Source of the DNA: Anaerolineales bacterium
Lineage (GTDB): Bacteria > Chloroflexota > Anaerolineae > Anaerolineales > Villigracilaceae
Assembly: GCA_016789365.1 (NCBI GenBank)
Contig: JAEURH010000005.1
Location: forward strand, 1-59,453
DNA length: 59,453 nucleotides
Direction: 5' to 3'
The position numbers and the translations under genes were made by a program. The notes under the pieces are model-generated. The model saw only the letters and a program-made list of their open reading frames with translations. It made no database searches and was not told the DNA's origin. Positions 15,390-21,715 of this stretch are shown here, in pieces; position 1 is the stretch's first letter; each line of letters begins with the position of its first letter.

Positions 15390-15988
15390 GGGTTAAAACA
15401 ACCACTTAATGAAATTGCTCTTGGGTCTCTGCCCACTGCAATCCGTTTTGACCATGTGCTAGGAAATTTCTTCAATGCTTGAATATTTATCTGCTTTGGG
15501 TTTTCTATTTGCCAACCAAACCGCCTCAAATTGACTTCAACTTGGTCAACTCCATGTAGCAGACTCCAACCTTGTTCATTCAATGCGCCAGCATTAAGAT
15601 TCAAATTTATCAAGGCTTGAGGTGACGAAATTTTTTCAAGCCCACAAAATAAATTTGTATCTCCATTTAACAAACTTCCCAACAAACTTCCCCACGGAAA
15701 GTTGATGTGGATGTATGAAATCAATCCATTCAATTCGCGAGGCAGAGATTGTGCATTGGCAATTATGTATATTAAATTCGGTAAGTTTGCACGCGAGTAT
15801 TGATGTAAATTCTCGCGGCATGAATCTAAGCCGATAACAAAGTGATTTGGAAAGTTATCAGCCAAGTGAAAAGCGAATTTGCCGTCACCAGTTCCAAGGT
15901 CAAGGATGAGGCGGTTGTAGTTTTTATGTCGAAGTGTGAACTCGTTTATATCTATATCAAAGGATTTTTTTCCTTGTAGTGTTTCCAT
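15386..15988 (-). CDS. 16S rRNA (adenine-1408-N1)-methyltransferase homologue (KamB/NpmA family)
   Basis: 200 residues of the small class I SAM methyltransferases that methylate N1 of A1408 in 16S rRNA and block aminoglycosides. Diagnostic pieces: SAM motif ILDLGTGDGKFAFHLA (residues 28-43), ANAQSLPREL (78-87), INFPWGSLL (95-103) and TWSKRIAVGRDPRA (178-191). The two tryptophans that clamp the flipped A1408 in NpmA (W107 and W197) correspond to W99 in FPWG and W179 in TWSKR; both are kept. GGAG lies 7 nt before the ATG but inside a 9-bp stem. Activity and resistance are inferred. Confidence 0.75.
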   Translation of the reverse strand: METLQGKKSFDIDINEFTLRHKNYNRLILDLGTGDGKFAFHLADNFPNHFVIGLDSCRENLHQYSRANLPNLIYIIANAQSLPRELNGLISYIHINFPWGSLLGSLLNGDTNLFCGLEKISSPQALINLNLNAGALNEQGWSLLHGVDQVEVNLRRFGWQIENPKQINIQALKKFPSTWSKRIAVGRDPRAISLSGCFNP

Positions 15989-16173
15989 TTGTTTTCTCCA
16001 ATCTGTTTTTGAGTTGAGTCAAATCAAATTGGAGAAGGCGGCGCACGAGCACGCTTAAATGAAAATAGACGGATGCGTCAGGCACCGTCGAGGTCATCGG
16101 GCGTTGGATTTTTAGGAGTTAGGGGAAGTAAGACTTAGCAGGGCGGGCGCGGGGTGTTCATGCAAAAATTGTA
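15989..16173 (-). promoter_or_regulatory. Structured leader of the rRNA methyltransferase gene
   Basis: Minus strand. An extended -10 TGCTACAAT (box at 16173-16168) predicts a leader of about 170 nt. It contains a strong hairpin GACGGTGC-CTGAC-GCA(T)CCGTC (16089-16068). Next to the gene is a perfect 9-bp stem, TTCTCCAAT (16036-16028) with ATTGGAGAA (16002-15994), in which the second arm holds the only Shine-Dalgarno (GGAG). This is the arrangement expected for translational attenuation. Confidence 0.55.
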
Positions 16174-16211
16174 GCATGAGAAAATTTTTTTGTATTAAAA
16201 TTTTCTTTGAG

Positions 16212-16217
16212 TTATAA
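16212..16217 (+). promoter_or_regulatory. -10 box of the tRNA-Arg promoter
   Basis: TATAAT 9 nt before the tRNA, with TTGTAT 17 bp upstream as a plausible -35. Confidence 0.55.
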
Positions 16218-16226
16218 TTTTGTTAC

Positions 16227-16298
16227 GCCCTGATAGTTCAATGGATAGAACAAGGCACTCCTAAGGCTTAAATGTAGGTTCGATTCCTACTCAGGGCA
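16227..16298 (+). tRNA. tRNA-Arg (anticodon CCT)
   Basis: Acceptor arms GCCCTGA/TCAGGGC with discriminator A, D arm TAGTTCAATGGATAGAAC, anticodon loop CTCCTAA (anticodon CCT at 16260-16262) and T arm GTAGG-TTCGATT-CCTAC. CCA is not encoded (TAT follows). The anticodon stem is weak: A-T, G-T, G-C, C-G, then an A-G mismatch next to the loop. Confidence 0.9.
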
Positions 16299-16353
16299 TA
16301 TATATGTGCATAGTTGTATAGGTGTTTTAAGAAAACTCTTAAATTAAAAACCC

Positions 16354-16382
16354 TTGACTATTTTTTACAATATTAGTATTAT
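16354..16382 (+). promoter_or_regulatory. Sigma-70-type promoter of the small RNA
   Basis: -35 TTGACT (16354-16359), exactly 17 bp, -10 TATTAT (16377-16382). Predicted start at about 16389-16390, the first base of the long hairpin. Confidence 0.75.
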
Positions 16383-16389
16383 TGCAAGC

Positions 16390-16478
16390 GTTGACTGCTA
16401 GGGTGCCCCCCTCACCCTAGCAGTCAACATTTAACGGAGAAATGAAACCGCCACACAAAATTTGTGTGGCGTTTTTTT
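16390..16478 (+). ncRNA. Candidate small RNA with 16-bp stem and C-rich loop
   Basis: The predicted transcript starts with a perfect 16-bp stem (16390-16405 with 16413-16428, arm GTTGACTGCTAGGGTG) closing the loop CCCCCCT. A single-stranded linker ATTTAACGGAGAAATGAAA follows, then a terminator hairpin (CGCCACACAAA/TTTGTGTGGCG) with seven T. A strong promoter lies in front and no gene follows on this strand. C-rich loops are a hallmark of Gram-positive sRNAs that pair with G-rich ribosome binding sites. The linker carries GGAG and an ATG, but the frame runs through the terminator and is not considered a gene. Confidence 0.65.
16449..16478 (+). terminator. Terminator of the small RNA
   Basis: Arms CGCCACACAAA and TTTGTGTGGCG followed by TTTTTTT. 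Confidence 0.8.
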
Positions 16479-16480
16479 AT

Positions 16481-16575
16481 GTCATTGCGAGGGCGATGCT
16501 CTTCGCCCGAAGCAATCTTATGATTAATTGGGGGATTGCTTCGCCACTAAGAACAAAAGTGTGGCTCGCAACGAC
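16481..16575. repeat. Family A dispersed inverted repeat
   Basis: GTCATTGCGAG...CGAAGCAATC...GATTGCTTCG...GGCTCGCAACGAC, beginning directly after the small-RNA terminator. It fills the gap to the 3' end of recN. Confidence 0.75.
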
Positions 16576-16581
16576 ATCATT

Positions 16582-18315
16582 TTATTTTTTATTTGACTTT
16601 ATCATCTGCCTTGCAGTTTGTAATAACTCGTGAGCAGAACGCAATGTACCTTCACCCACTTCACCAAGCATTTGAGAAAGTTCAAGCAAACGGGCTTCGC
16701 CTTCTAATGTTTCAACGCGAGTGAGTGTTCTTCCTTTATCAACCAATTTTTGCACTTGATAATGTTGGTCGCCAAACACTGCCAGTTGTGGAAGATGTGT
16801 GACGCAAAAAACTTGATGTGTGCGTGAGAGATTCCAAAGTTTTTGACCCACCACCATGCCCACACGTCCGCCAATACCCTGGTCAATTTCATCAAAAATT
16901 AAAGCAGGAACTTCGTCTGCACGAGCCATTACATTTTTTAATCCCAACATCAAACGAGATGTTTCACCACCCGATGCAATTTTTGCAAGTGGTTTGAGTC
17001 CTTCACCGGGGTTTGGGGCAACGAGAAATTCGACGCGGTCGAATCCGTTATGGTCAAATGCGAGGCGGGTTTCTCCAAGTGGTAAACCGTTGGGGTCAGG
17101 TTTGGTTTGGAAGTCCACGCCAAATTGAGCAGAAGCCATCTTCAAATCATCGAGTTCAATTTCAATGCCTTTGCTCATTTCAGTGGCGGCTTTTTTACGT
17201 TTATCAGAAAGCGTGCTGGCTTGTTTACAAAGTTTTTCTAAAAGTTTTGCTTCGCTCATTTCCAATTCAGTGATTCTATCTGCCGCGCCTGTGATAGTTT
17301 CAAGTTGTTTGCGAGCATCTTCACCATAAGCAATGACGTTCGGAATACTGCCACCATATTTGCGCGTGAGTGAGTGAATCAAATCCAAGCGTTCTTCTAC
17401 TTGGTCTAAGCGTTTTGGATTAAATTCAATTTCATCGAGATAATTTCTTAAGTTGTGAATGATGTCTGAAATCGCATCTAACGCGCCTTCGGCTTGGTTC
17501 GCCAATTCAGTTTGAGATTCATCTACTTTTGCGAGTGCGGCTAAGGCTTGCGCCGCCTGACCCAACAAATCTGTTGCGGCGGGAGTTTCAGGTGAGCCTT
17601 CTTCTAAAATCGCAATCGCTTCTTGTGCATTTTGCGCCAGCGATTCGGCATTTGCAAGTCGGTCACGTTCTTTTTTTAATTCATCTTCTTCGCCTGCTTT
17701 TAATTTTGCGGCTTCAATTTCTTCGGCTTGATACGTCAGCATTTCAATGCGACGGTCTGCATCGGCTTGCGCTTTTTTCAAATCCGATAATTCTCGGCGT
17801 AAATCTAATAACTTATGATAACTCTCGCGATATTCAGTCAATGGTTTTGAAACTTCGGCATAACGGTCTAATAAGCCTAAATGAGCGCGCGGGTCAAGCA
17901 ATGACAAATGTTCTGCTTGACCATGAATATCTATCAGCAAAGCCCCAATTTCCTTAAGCAGACCCACGTTCACGGTCCGCCCATTGATGCGGGCTACACT
18001 TCGTCCCTCTTTACGGACTTCACGCATCAGCACAACATAATCGGGATTATCCATCAAATCTTCACGTTTAAGGACTTCAAGCACCGCCTCTTTTTCTGCG
18101 CCTTTGAGTTGGAACACACCCTCAACAAATGCCGCATCTGAATCTGACCTGACAAAGGTTACATCTGCCTTGCCGCCGATTAACATCACGACAGCATCGA
18201 GGATGATTGATTTACCCGCGCCTGTTTCACCTGTCAGGATGATTAATCCATTCCCGAAACGTAAATCTAATTTGTCTATGATTGCAAAATTTTGGATGTG
18301 AAGTTCGGTAAGCAT
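16582..18315 (-). CDS. recN: DNA repair ATPase RecN
   Basis: 577 residues from the ATG at 18315 (MLTELHIQNFAIIDKLDLRF), the normal RecN start. An SMC-like ATPase: Walker A GETGAGKSIILDAV (about residues 29-42), two central coiled-coil arms, the ABC signature region ASGGETSRLML and Walker B LIFDEIDQGIGGRVG, then VFCVTHLPQLA. RecN is cohesin-like and acts early in double-strand break repair. It follows the zinc-finger membrane protein gene by 2 bp, so the two form an operon. Confidence 0.95.
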   Translation of the reverse strand: MLTELHIQNFAIIDKLDLRFGNGLIILTGETGAGKSIILDAVVMLIGGKADVTFVRSDSDAAFVEGVFQLKGAEKEAVLEVLKREDLMDNPDYVVLMREVRKEGRSVARINGRTVNVGLLKEIGALLIDIHGQAEHLSLLDPRAHLGLLDRYAEVSKPLTEYRESYHKLLDLRRELSDLKKAQADADRRIEMLTYQAEEIEAAKLKAGEEDELKKERDRLANAESLAQNAQEAIAILEEGSPETPAATDLLGQAAQALAALAKVDESQTELANQAEGALDAISDIIHNLRNYLDEIEFNPKRLDQVEERLDLIHSLTRKYGGSIPNVIAYGEDARKQLETITGAADRITELEMSEAKLLEKLCKQASTLSDKRKKAATEMSKGIEIELDDLKMASAQFGVDFQTKPDPNGLPLGETRLAFDHNGFDRVEFLVAPNPGEGLKPLAKIASGGETSRLMLGLKNVMARADEVPALIFDEIDQGIGGRVGMVVGQKLWNLSRTHQVFCVTHLPQLAVFGDQHYQVQKLVDKGRTLTRVETLEGEARLLELSQMLGEVGEGTLRSAHELLQTARQMIKSNKK

Positions 18316-18317
18316 AG

Positions 18318-18830
18318 TTAAAGTTGAATCCCTGAAATGCGAGTGTAAACGGTTGGCGTAACAATAACTGCATAAATAATGATTGCAATAGCGACAAACC
18401 AATTACCAAAGAAAAACATAACAATCGCTATCGGAATTGCACCTAGCACAACGCCTGTGGCACAAGCATAGAATAATGCTTTAGAACGGCGTTTGTTTAA
18501 CGCCCGCAAAGTAATATTTGAAATGAACACGCCTGCGCCTCTGCCAATAATTGCCGCGAGGAAAAATATAAAAAAGCCAATAAAACTTGCCACAATGCCA
18601 ACGAGAATGCTGGCAATTAATGACAAGATGAAAGTAATCCCAAACCCAATTAAGTAGTCGTACCAAAGGGCGGTATCAAATTTCTTTTTGCGTTGATTAA
18701 CACAATCTTTGCACATGTAGCCAGTTGGCGTGCCAACGGCACAAGATGTGCAAATATAACGGTCACAGTTTTTGCAACGCAAACTTGTTTCACGGGTTGG
18801 ATGAGCGTAACAGTAAGTTGTTTCTGTCAT
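18318..18830 (-). CDS. B-box-type zinc-finger membrane protein
   Basis: 170 residues from MTETTYCYAHPTRET. The N-terminal 45 residues form a B-box-like double zinc site: CYAHPTRETSLRC, then CDRYICTSCAV and GYMCKDCVNQRKKK. At least three transmembrane segments follow (about 55-85, 95-120 and 130-160). Proteins with a B-box finger fused to a membrane domain are common in Chloroflexota and Actinobacteria; function unknown. It sits immediately upstream of recN in the same operon. Confidence 0.7.
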   Translation of the reverse strand: MTETTYCYAHPTRETSLRCKNCDRYICTSCAVGTPTGYMCKDCVNQRKKKFDTALWYDYLIGFGITFILSLIASILVGIVASFIGFFIFFLAAIIGRGAGVFISNITLRALNKRRSKALFYACATGVVLGAIPIAIVMFFFGNWFVAIAIIIYAVIVTPTVYTRISGIQL

Positions 18831-18850
18831 CTTAAAATTCCTAAAAACAT

Positions 18851-18949
18851 TAAACACGAAGGACACAAAGTACACAAAGGAAAATCTTGGAAAGATTTTT
18901 TATTGTGAGCCTCTTCCAACTTAGTGACCTTCGTGTCCTTTGTGTTTAA
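18851..18949. repeat. Family C dispersed inverted repeat
   Basis: Arms TAAACACGAAGGACACAAAG and the inverse ACCTTCGTGTCCTTTGTGTT. A related copy lies at 58557-58641. It occupies the gap between nadK and the zinc-finger gene. Confidence 0.7.
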
Positions 18950-18955
18950 ACATCT

Positions 18956-19813
18956 CTACCTCGGCAATCCTAAAGAATTTTCTTTCATGTGTAATGTGAT
19001 GTTACGATAAAAATAACCTGCATCTCCAAAACGGACGAATTGCGCGGTCACATCAGCGGCGGTGATTAATACATGGTCATCTTCCATTAAATTAATCGGT
19101 GACTGACCATCCACACTCAAAACTGTATTTTCACTTTGCACTTCTATATTCACAGACGAACCTTCCGAAAGCACAACGGCTCTATCTACCGAAAGATGCG
19201 CCGCAAGTGGCACGAGCAAAATATTTCGCAACTCCGGCGGAAGGATAGGTCCACCTGCCGCAAGCGCATAAGCAGTTGACCCCGTAGCAGTCGAGGCGAT
19301 TAATCCATCAGCCATATAACTCGTCAGGCGATGATTATCTACCGTAGCAGTTAATCGCACTGGGCGTAAATTTTGTCCACGACCCACAACCACTTCATTT
19401 AATGCAATCCAATTGCCAAGCGATTCGCCCGCACGAAGATGTTCCGCTTTCAACAACATACGGTTTTCAATCCATGCTTCGCCGTTTAATAATTTATCAA
19501 AGTGCATTCGCCAATCGTTGCGGTCAATTTGAATCAGAAAACCAATTCTCCCCAAGTTGACTCCTAAAATCGGCACATTGCTCGGCGCACACAAATGGCA
19601 CGCCCGCAAAACACTGCCATCGCCACCAGCAATGATTAACATATCAAAATCACCACGCCGCACCCGCTTACGCAACTCTTCATCATAAATTGAACCCCAC
19701 GGCGCTTCGATACCTTTTTCTTGCAAATAAGCAGACATCACTTCGGCTTCAGACATGGCTTCTGCCATTTTCGGATAAGCCGTGACAACCGGGCGTTGCG
19801 GGATGAAGGACAT
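18956..19813 (-). CDS. nadK: NAD kinase
   Basis: 285 residues. The signature GGDGSVLRA is near residue 61, followed by VNLGRIGFL and the NAD-binding ADGLIASTATGSTAYALAAG. This makes NADP from NAD and ATP or polyphosphate. The ATG at 19813 is preceded at 8 nt by TATAAT (19827-19822 on the minus strand) with no Shine-Dalgarno, so a leaderless mRNA is expected. It is the only NAD kinase in the window. Confidence 0.93.
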   Translation of the reverse strand: MSFIPQRPVVTAYPKMAEAMSEAEVMSAYLQEKGIEAPWGSIYDEELRKRVRRGDFDMLIIAGGDGSVLRACHLCAPSNVPILGVNLGRIGFLIQIDRNDWRMHFDKLLNGEAWIENRMLLKAEHLRAGESLGNWIALNEVVVGRGQNLRPVRLTATVDNHRLTSYMADGLIASTATGSTAYALAAGGPILPPELRNILLVPLAAHLSVDRAVVLSEGSSVNIEVQSENTVLSVDGQSPINLMEDDHVLITAADVTAQFVRFGDAGYFYRNITLHMKENSLGLPR

Positions 19814-19821
19814 AGTCAGCA

Positions 19822-19827
19822 ATTATA
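19822..19827 (-). promoter_or_regulatory. -10 box of a predicted leaderless nadK promoter
   Basis: TATAAT on the minus strand, 8 nt before the nadK ATG. It lies at the edge of a repeat (GTACACGAGTACACAGGTAAAC). Confidence 0.45.
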
Positions 19828-19867
19828 AAGTACACGAGTACACAGGTAAACAAGTATTAAGATTTGT

Positions 19868-20380
19868 TTACACGAGGCTTTCTTCACACAGATTTTGATA
19901 ACCGCATCTTTTACATCGGGACGGCTGTTGATGTGACCTTGCGACCTCTTTCTTAAAGTCATCCTCGCGCATGTCGGCAATCAACTCGATTAATGCAGTT
20001 TCTAATTCTTTGGTATAACGAATCGAAAAATCTTTATTTTCGTAATGGATGATTCCATACGGCGGGCGTTTGCCATAATTTTTTTCGACTAATAAACAAT
20101 ATGAAGCCAATTGAAAAATATGCGAGTCATATGGTGCTTCAGGTGCATTACCCGATTTGACTTCAACAGGAATAATTTGGTTATCTTTTTGAATTAAATA
20201 ATCTGGTTTGCCTGTTAATCCGAGCGCGGCATAAAACAAAGGTTTCTCCACTTTGCCCCAAGCGCGTGTGTCGGTGTAAATGACTTGTCCGCCGGGCAAG
20301 CCTGTCGCCCTTTGCTGGCGATTCGATTGCCAGAAAAAGAATAAAGCCAGTAAAAAAAGGAAAAGAATCAGATAGGACAT
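19868..20380 (-). CDS. Cas4-like nuclease, C-terminal half with N-terminal membrane anchor
   Basis: 170 residues. Residues 2-17 are a transmembrane helix (YLILFLFLLALFFFW). The rest is the C-terminal part of a Cas4/RecB-type PD-(D/E)xK nuclease: catalytic Asp in GKPDYLI (about residue 57), IPVEVKSG (ExK), QLASYCLLVE (QxxxY motif) and the Cys cluster CKRCGYQNLC, which in Cas4 gives three of four ligands for an iron-sulfur cluster. The first Cys and the motif-I His are absent here but present in the neighbouring gene at 20446. No CRISPR array or other cas gene is visible. Confidence 0.75.
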   Translation of the reverse strand: MSYLILFLFLLALFFFWQSNRQQRATGLPGGQVIYTDTRAWGKVEKPLFYAALGLTGKPDYLIQKDNQIIPVEVKSGNAPEAPYDSHIFQLASYCLLVEKNYGKRPPYGIIHYENKDFSIRYTKELETALIELIADMREDDFKKEVARSHQQPSRCKRCGYQNLCEESLV

Positions 20381-20392
20381 AAATTATATATT

Positions 20393-20445
20393 TTGACCAC
20401 TGACGGCTGACCGCCGTCTATGGTCTGCGGTCAGCGGTCTGTAAT
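20393..20445. repeat. Inverted repeat between the two Cas4-like halves
   Basis: GACGGCTGACCGCCGTC followed by GGTCTGCGGTCAGCGGTCTG. Self-complementary and repeat-like, it fills the gap of 65 bp between the two half-genes. Related wording occurs at 11907 (GACCGTAGACGATTGACGGT). Confidence 0.55.
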
Positions 20446-20682
20446 TCATAACCATTGATAAGCCAAATAAGCCACAAGCAAAATAGTCGCTATCAGAAGC
20501 AGAATCAAGCCGAAAGTCCGCGTAAGAGAGGCGGCTAGCACTTTACGTCCGTGCTTGTGATGCAAATCCGTTCCAGCCGCAAGTTCAGTTTGATTCTCAG
20601 AAGGTATTCCTGTCTTTCGATACCACCACGCGCGACGGCAGTACAGGTAATTTCCGATTTCTGAGGAGCGGATGGGTCGCAT
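20446..20682 (-). CDS. Cas4-like nuclease, N-terminal half with C-terminal membrane anchor
   Basis: 78 residues from MRPIRSSEIG. It matches the N-terminus of Cas4-type nucleases: IRSSEIGNYLYCRRAWWY supplies the isolated first cluster Cys, and AAGTDLHHKHG the motif-I His. The chain ends in a transmembrane helix (FGLILLLIATILLVAYLAY). The C-terminal half is the next gene on the same strand. Together they contain every Cas4 motif once, with a two-helix membrane hairpin at the split. The ATG is preceded at 6 nt by TATACT and lacks a Shine-Dalgarno. Confidence 0.7.
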   Translation of the reverse strand: MRPIRSSEIGNYLYCRRAWWYRKTGIPSENQTELAAGTDLHHKHGRKVLAASLTRTFGLILLLIATILLVAYLAYQWL

Positions 20683-20688
20683 AAACCG

Positions 20689-20694
20689 AGTATA
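20689..20694 (-). promoter_or_regulatory. -10 box of a predicted leaderless promoter
   Basis: TATACT on the minus strand, 6 nt before the ATG of the Cas4-like N-terminal half. Confidence 0.45.
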
Positions 20695-20723
20695 GCACAA
20701 ATTTTCTAATTCTTTGTTGCCGT

Positions 20724-20844
20724 GTCATTGCGAGTAGGGCGCTGGTCGAGTAGGCGGTGTTCGTCCGCCGTACCAAGACCAGCCCGACGAAGCAATCCCT
20801 GACTCTATTGAAGATTGCTTTGCCAAAAAACGGCTCGCAATGAC
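20724..20844. repeat. Family A repeat with nested family B repeat
   Basis: Outer arms GTCATTGCGAG and CTCGCAATGAC with GAAGCAATC and GATTGCTT inside. A family B element (TGGTCGAGTAG...GTACCAAGACCA, about 20742-20782) sits within the left half, so one mobile palindrome has landed in another. Confidence 0.75.
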
Positions 20845-20891
20845 ATAACATTATGATAAACTTTCGCTGATATTTTTTTCGGAGGCAGAGA

Positions 20892-21443
20892 ATGAGCAAG
20901 CGTGAAAACTATGCGATTGAAATTGCAGGCGTAAAAAGAGAACTTCCCCTTTTTGAAATTAAACCTGGGTTGCGAATCGCCATCTTAAATATTTTAGGTG
21001 ATACCGAACTGGTGCAAGCCAGCGCGAAAGAATTAGCAAAAAAGATAAAAGATGTTGCTTTTGATGTCATTGTCACTGCTGAAGCAAAATCTATCCCGTT
21101 GGCACACGCGCTTTCTGTTGAAACAAAAAAACCTTACATCATTTTTCGCAAAACGTATAAACCTTATATGGGCGATGCCATCAAAGCCGAAACGCTTTCG
21201 ATTACAACGGGTCAGCCACAAGTTTTGATTTTGGATGAAAAAGATAAAGATTTAATTCAAGGTAAAAAAGTTTTGGTCGTGGACGATGTCATCAGCACTG
21301 GTTCTACGCTTCAAGGCATGCGAATGATTTTGGATAAAGCCAACGCCACAGTCGCCGCCGAAGCCGCAATTCTCACCGAAGGTGATAGAGCGCAATGGGA
21401 AAATATTTATTCGCTGGGGCATCTGCCTTTGTTTACTGATTAA
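20892..21443 (+). CDS. Purine-type phosphoribosyltransferase (Apt-like)
   Basis: 183 residues with the PRPP-binding signature VLVVDDVISTGSTLQG near residue 124 and an upstream VTAEAKSIPLAHALS hood/PPi loop like that of adenine and xanthine phosphoribosyltransferases. The N-terminus LPLFEIKPGLRIAILN follows the AptR/xanthine PRTase pattern. It should salvage a purine base with PRPP; the base is not certain. GGAGG lies 8 nt before the ATG. Confidence 0.8.
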   Translation: MSKRENYAIEIAGVKRELPLFEIKPGLRIAILNILGDTELVQASAKELAKKIKDVAFDVIVTAEAKSIPLAHALSVETKKPYIIFRKTYKPYMGDAIKAETLSITTGQPQVLILDEKDKDLIQGKKVLVVDDVISTGSTLQGMRMILDKANATVAAEAAILTEGDRAQWENIYSLGHLPLFTD

Positions 21444-21470
21444 AAAAGTAAGAGCAAGATAACCTCGCCC

Positions 21471-21710
21471 TTACATAAACAATTCCATTTTCTTTTTTCG
21501 AGAAAGAGCCTTAATGGCTCTTTCTCTTTTCATAGCAGTTTTTTTATCAGGTTGTTCTTCAACATAAACTAATTTCACGGGTAATCTCATCCGTGTATAT
21601 CTTGCCCCCAAGCCTTTGTTATGTTGAATTAATCGCTTTTCAATGTTAACTGTCCAGCCAGTGTATAAAGTACCGTCTGCACATTCGAGGATGTAGCAAA
21701 AACAAGCCAT
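21471..21710 (-). CDS. GIY-YIG domain protein (UPF0213/YhbQ-like)
   Basis: 79 residues, the size of stand-alone UPF0213 proteins. It has CYILECADGTLYTGWT (the GIY-YIG strands), the Arg in NIEKRLIQHN and the Glu region KRERAIKALSRKKK. SLX1/UvrC-type nuclease fold; the in vivo role of this subfamily is poorly known. Only 5 bp separate its ORF from the stop codon of the upstream TyrA-like gene, so they are co-transcribed. Confidence 0.88.
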   Translation of the reverse strand: MACFCYILECADGTLYTGWTVNIEKRLIQHNKGLGARYTRMRLPVKLVYVEEQPDKKTAMKRERAIKALSRKKKMELFM

Positions 21711-21715
21711 CGGTT

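Noticed and set aside
15957-16097. 46-codon leader frame upstream of and overlapping the rRNA methyltransferase start
   Set aside because: It spans the anti-SD stem in a suggestive way, but there is no Shine-Dalgarno and the codon content looks random. Mentioned in the leader finding, not listed as a gene.
16442-16633. Open frame of 63 codons with a good GGAG in front, in the small-RNA region
   Set aside because: It runs straight through the terminator hairpin and a family A repeat. The peptide is merely the translation of these elements.
18828-18875. Upstream start for the B-box zinc-finger protein
   Set aside because: The extra residues come from repeat-flanking DNA, and the zinc finger follows directly after the ATG at 18830.
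19868-20682. CRISPR-Cas locus around the Cas4-like halves
   Set aside because: No regularly spaced repeats and no cas1, cas2 or effector gene are visible anywhere in the window.
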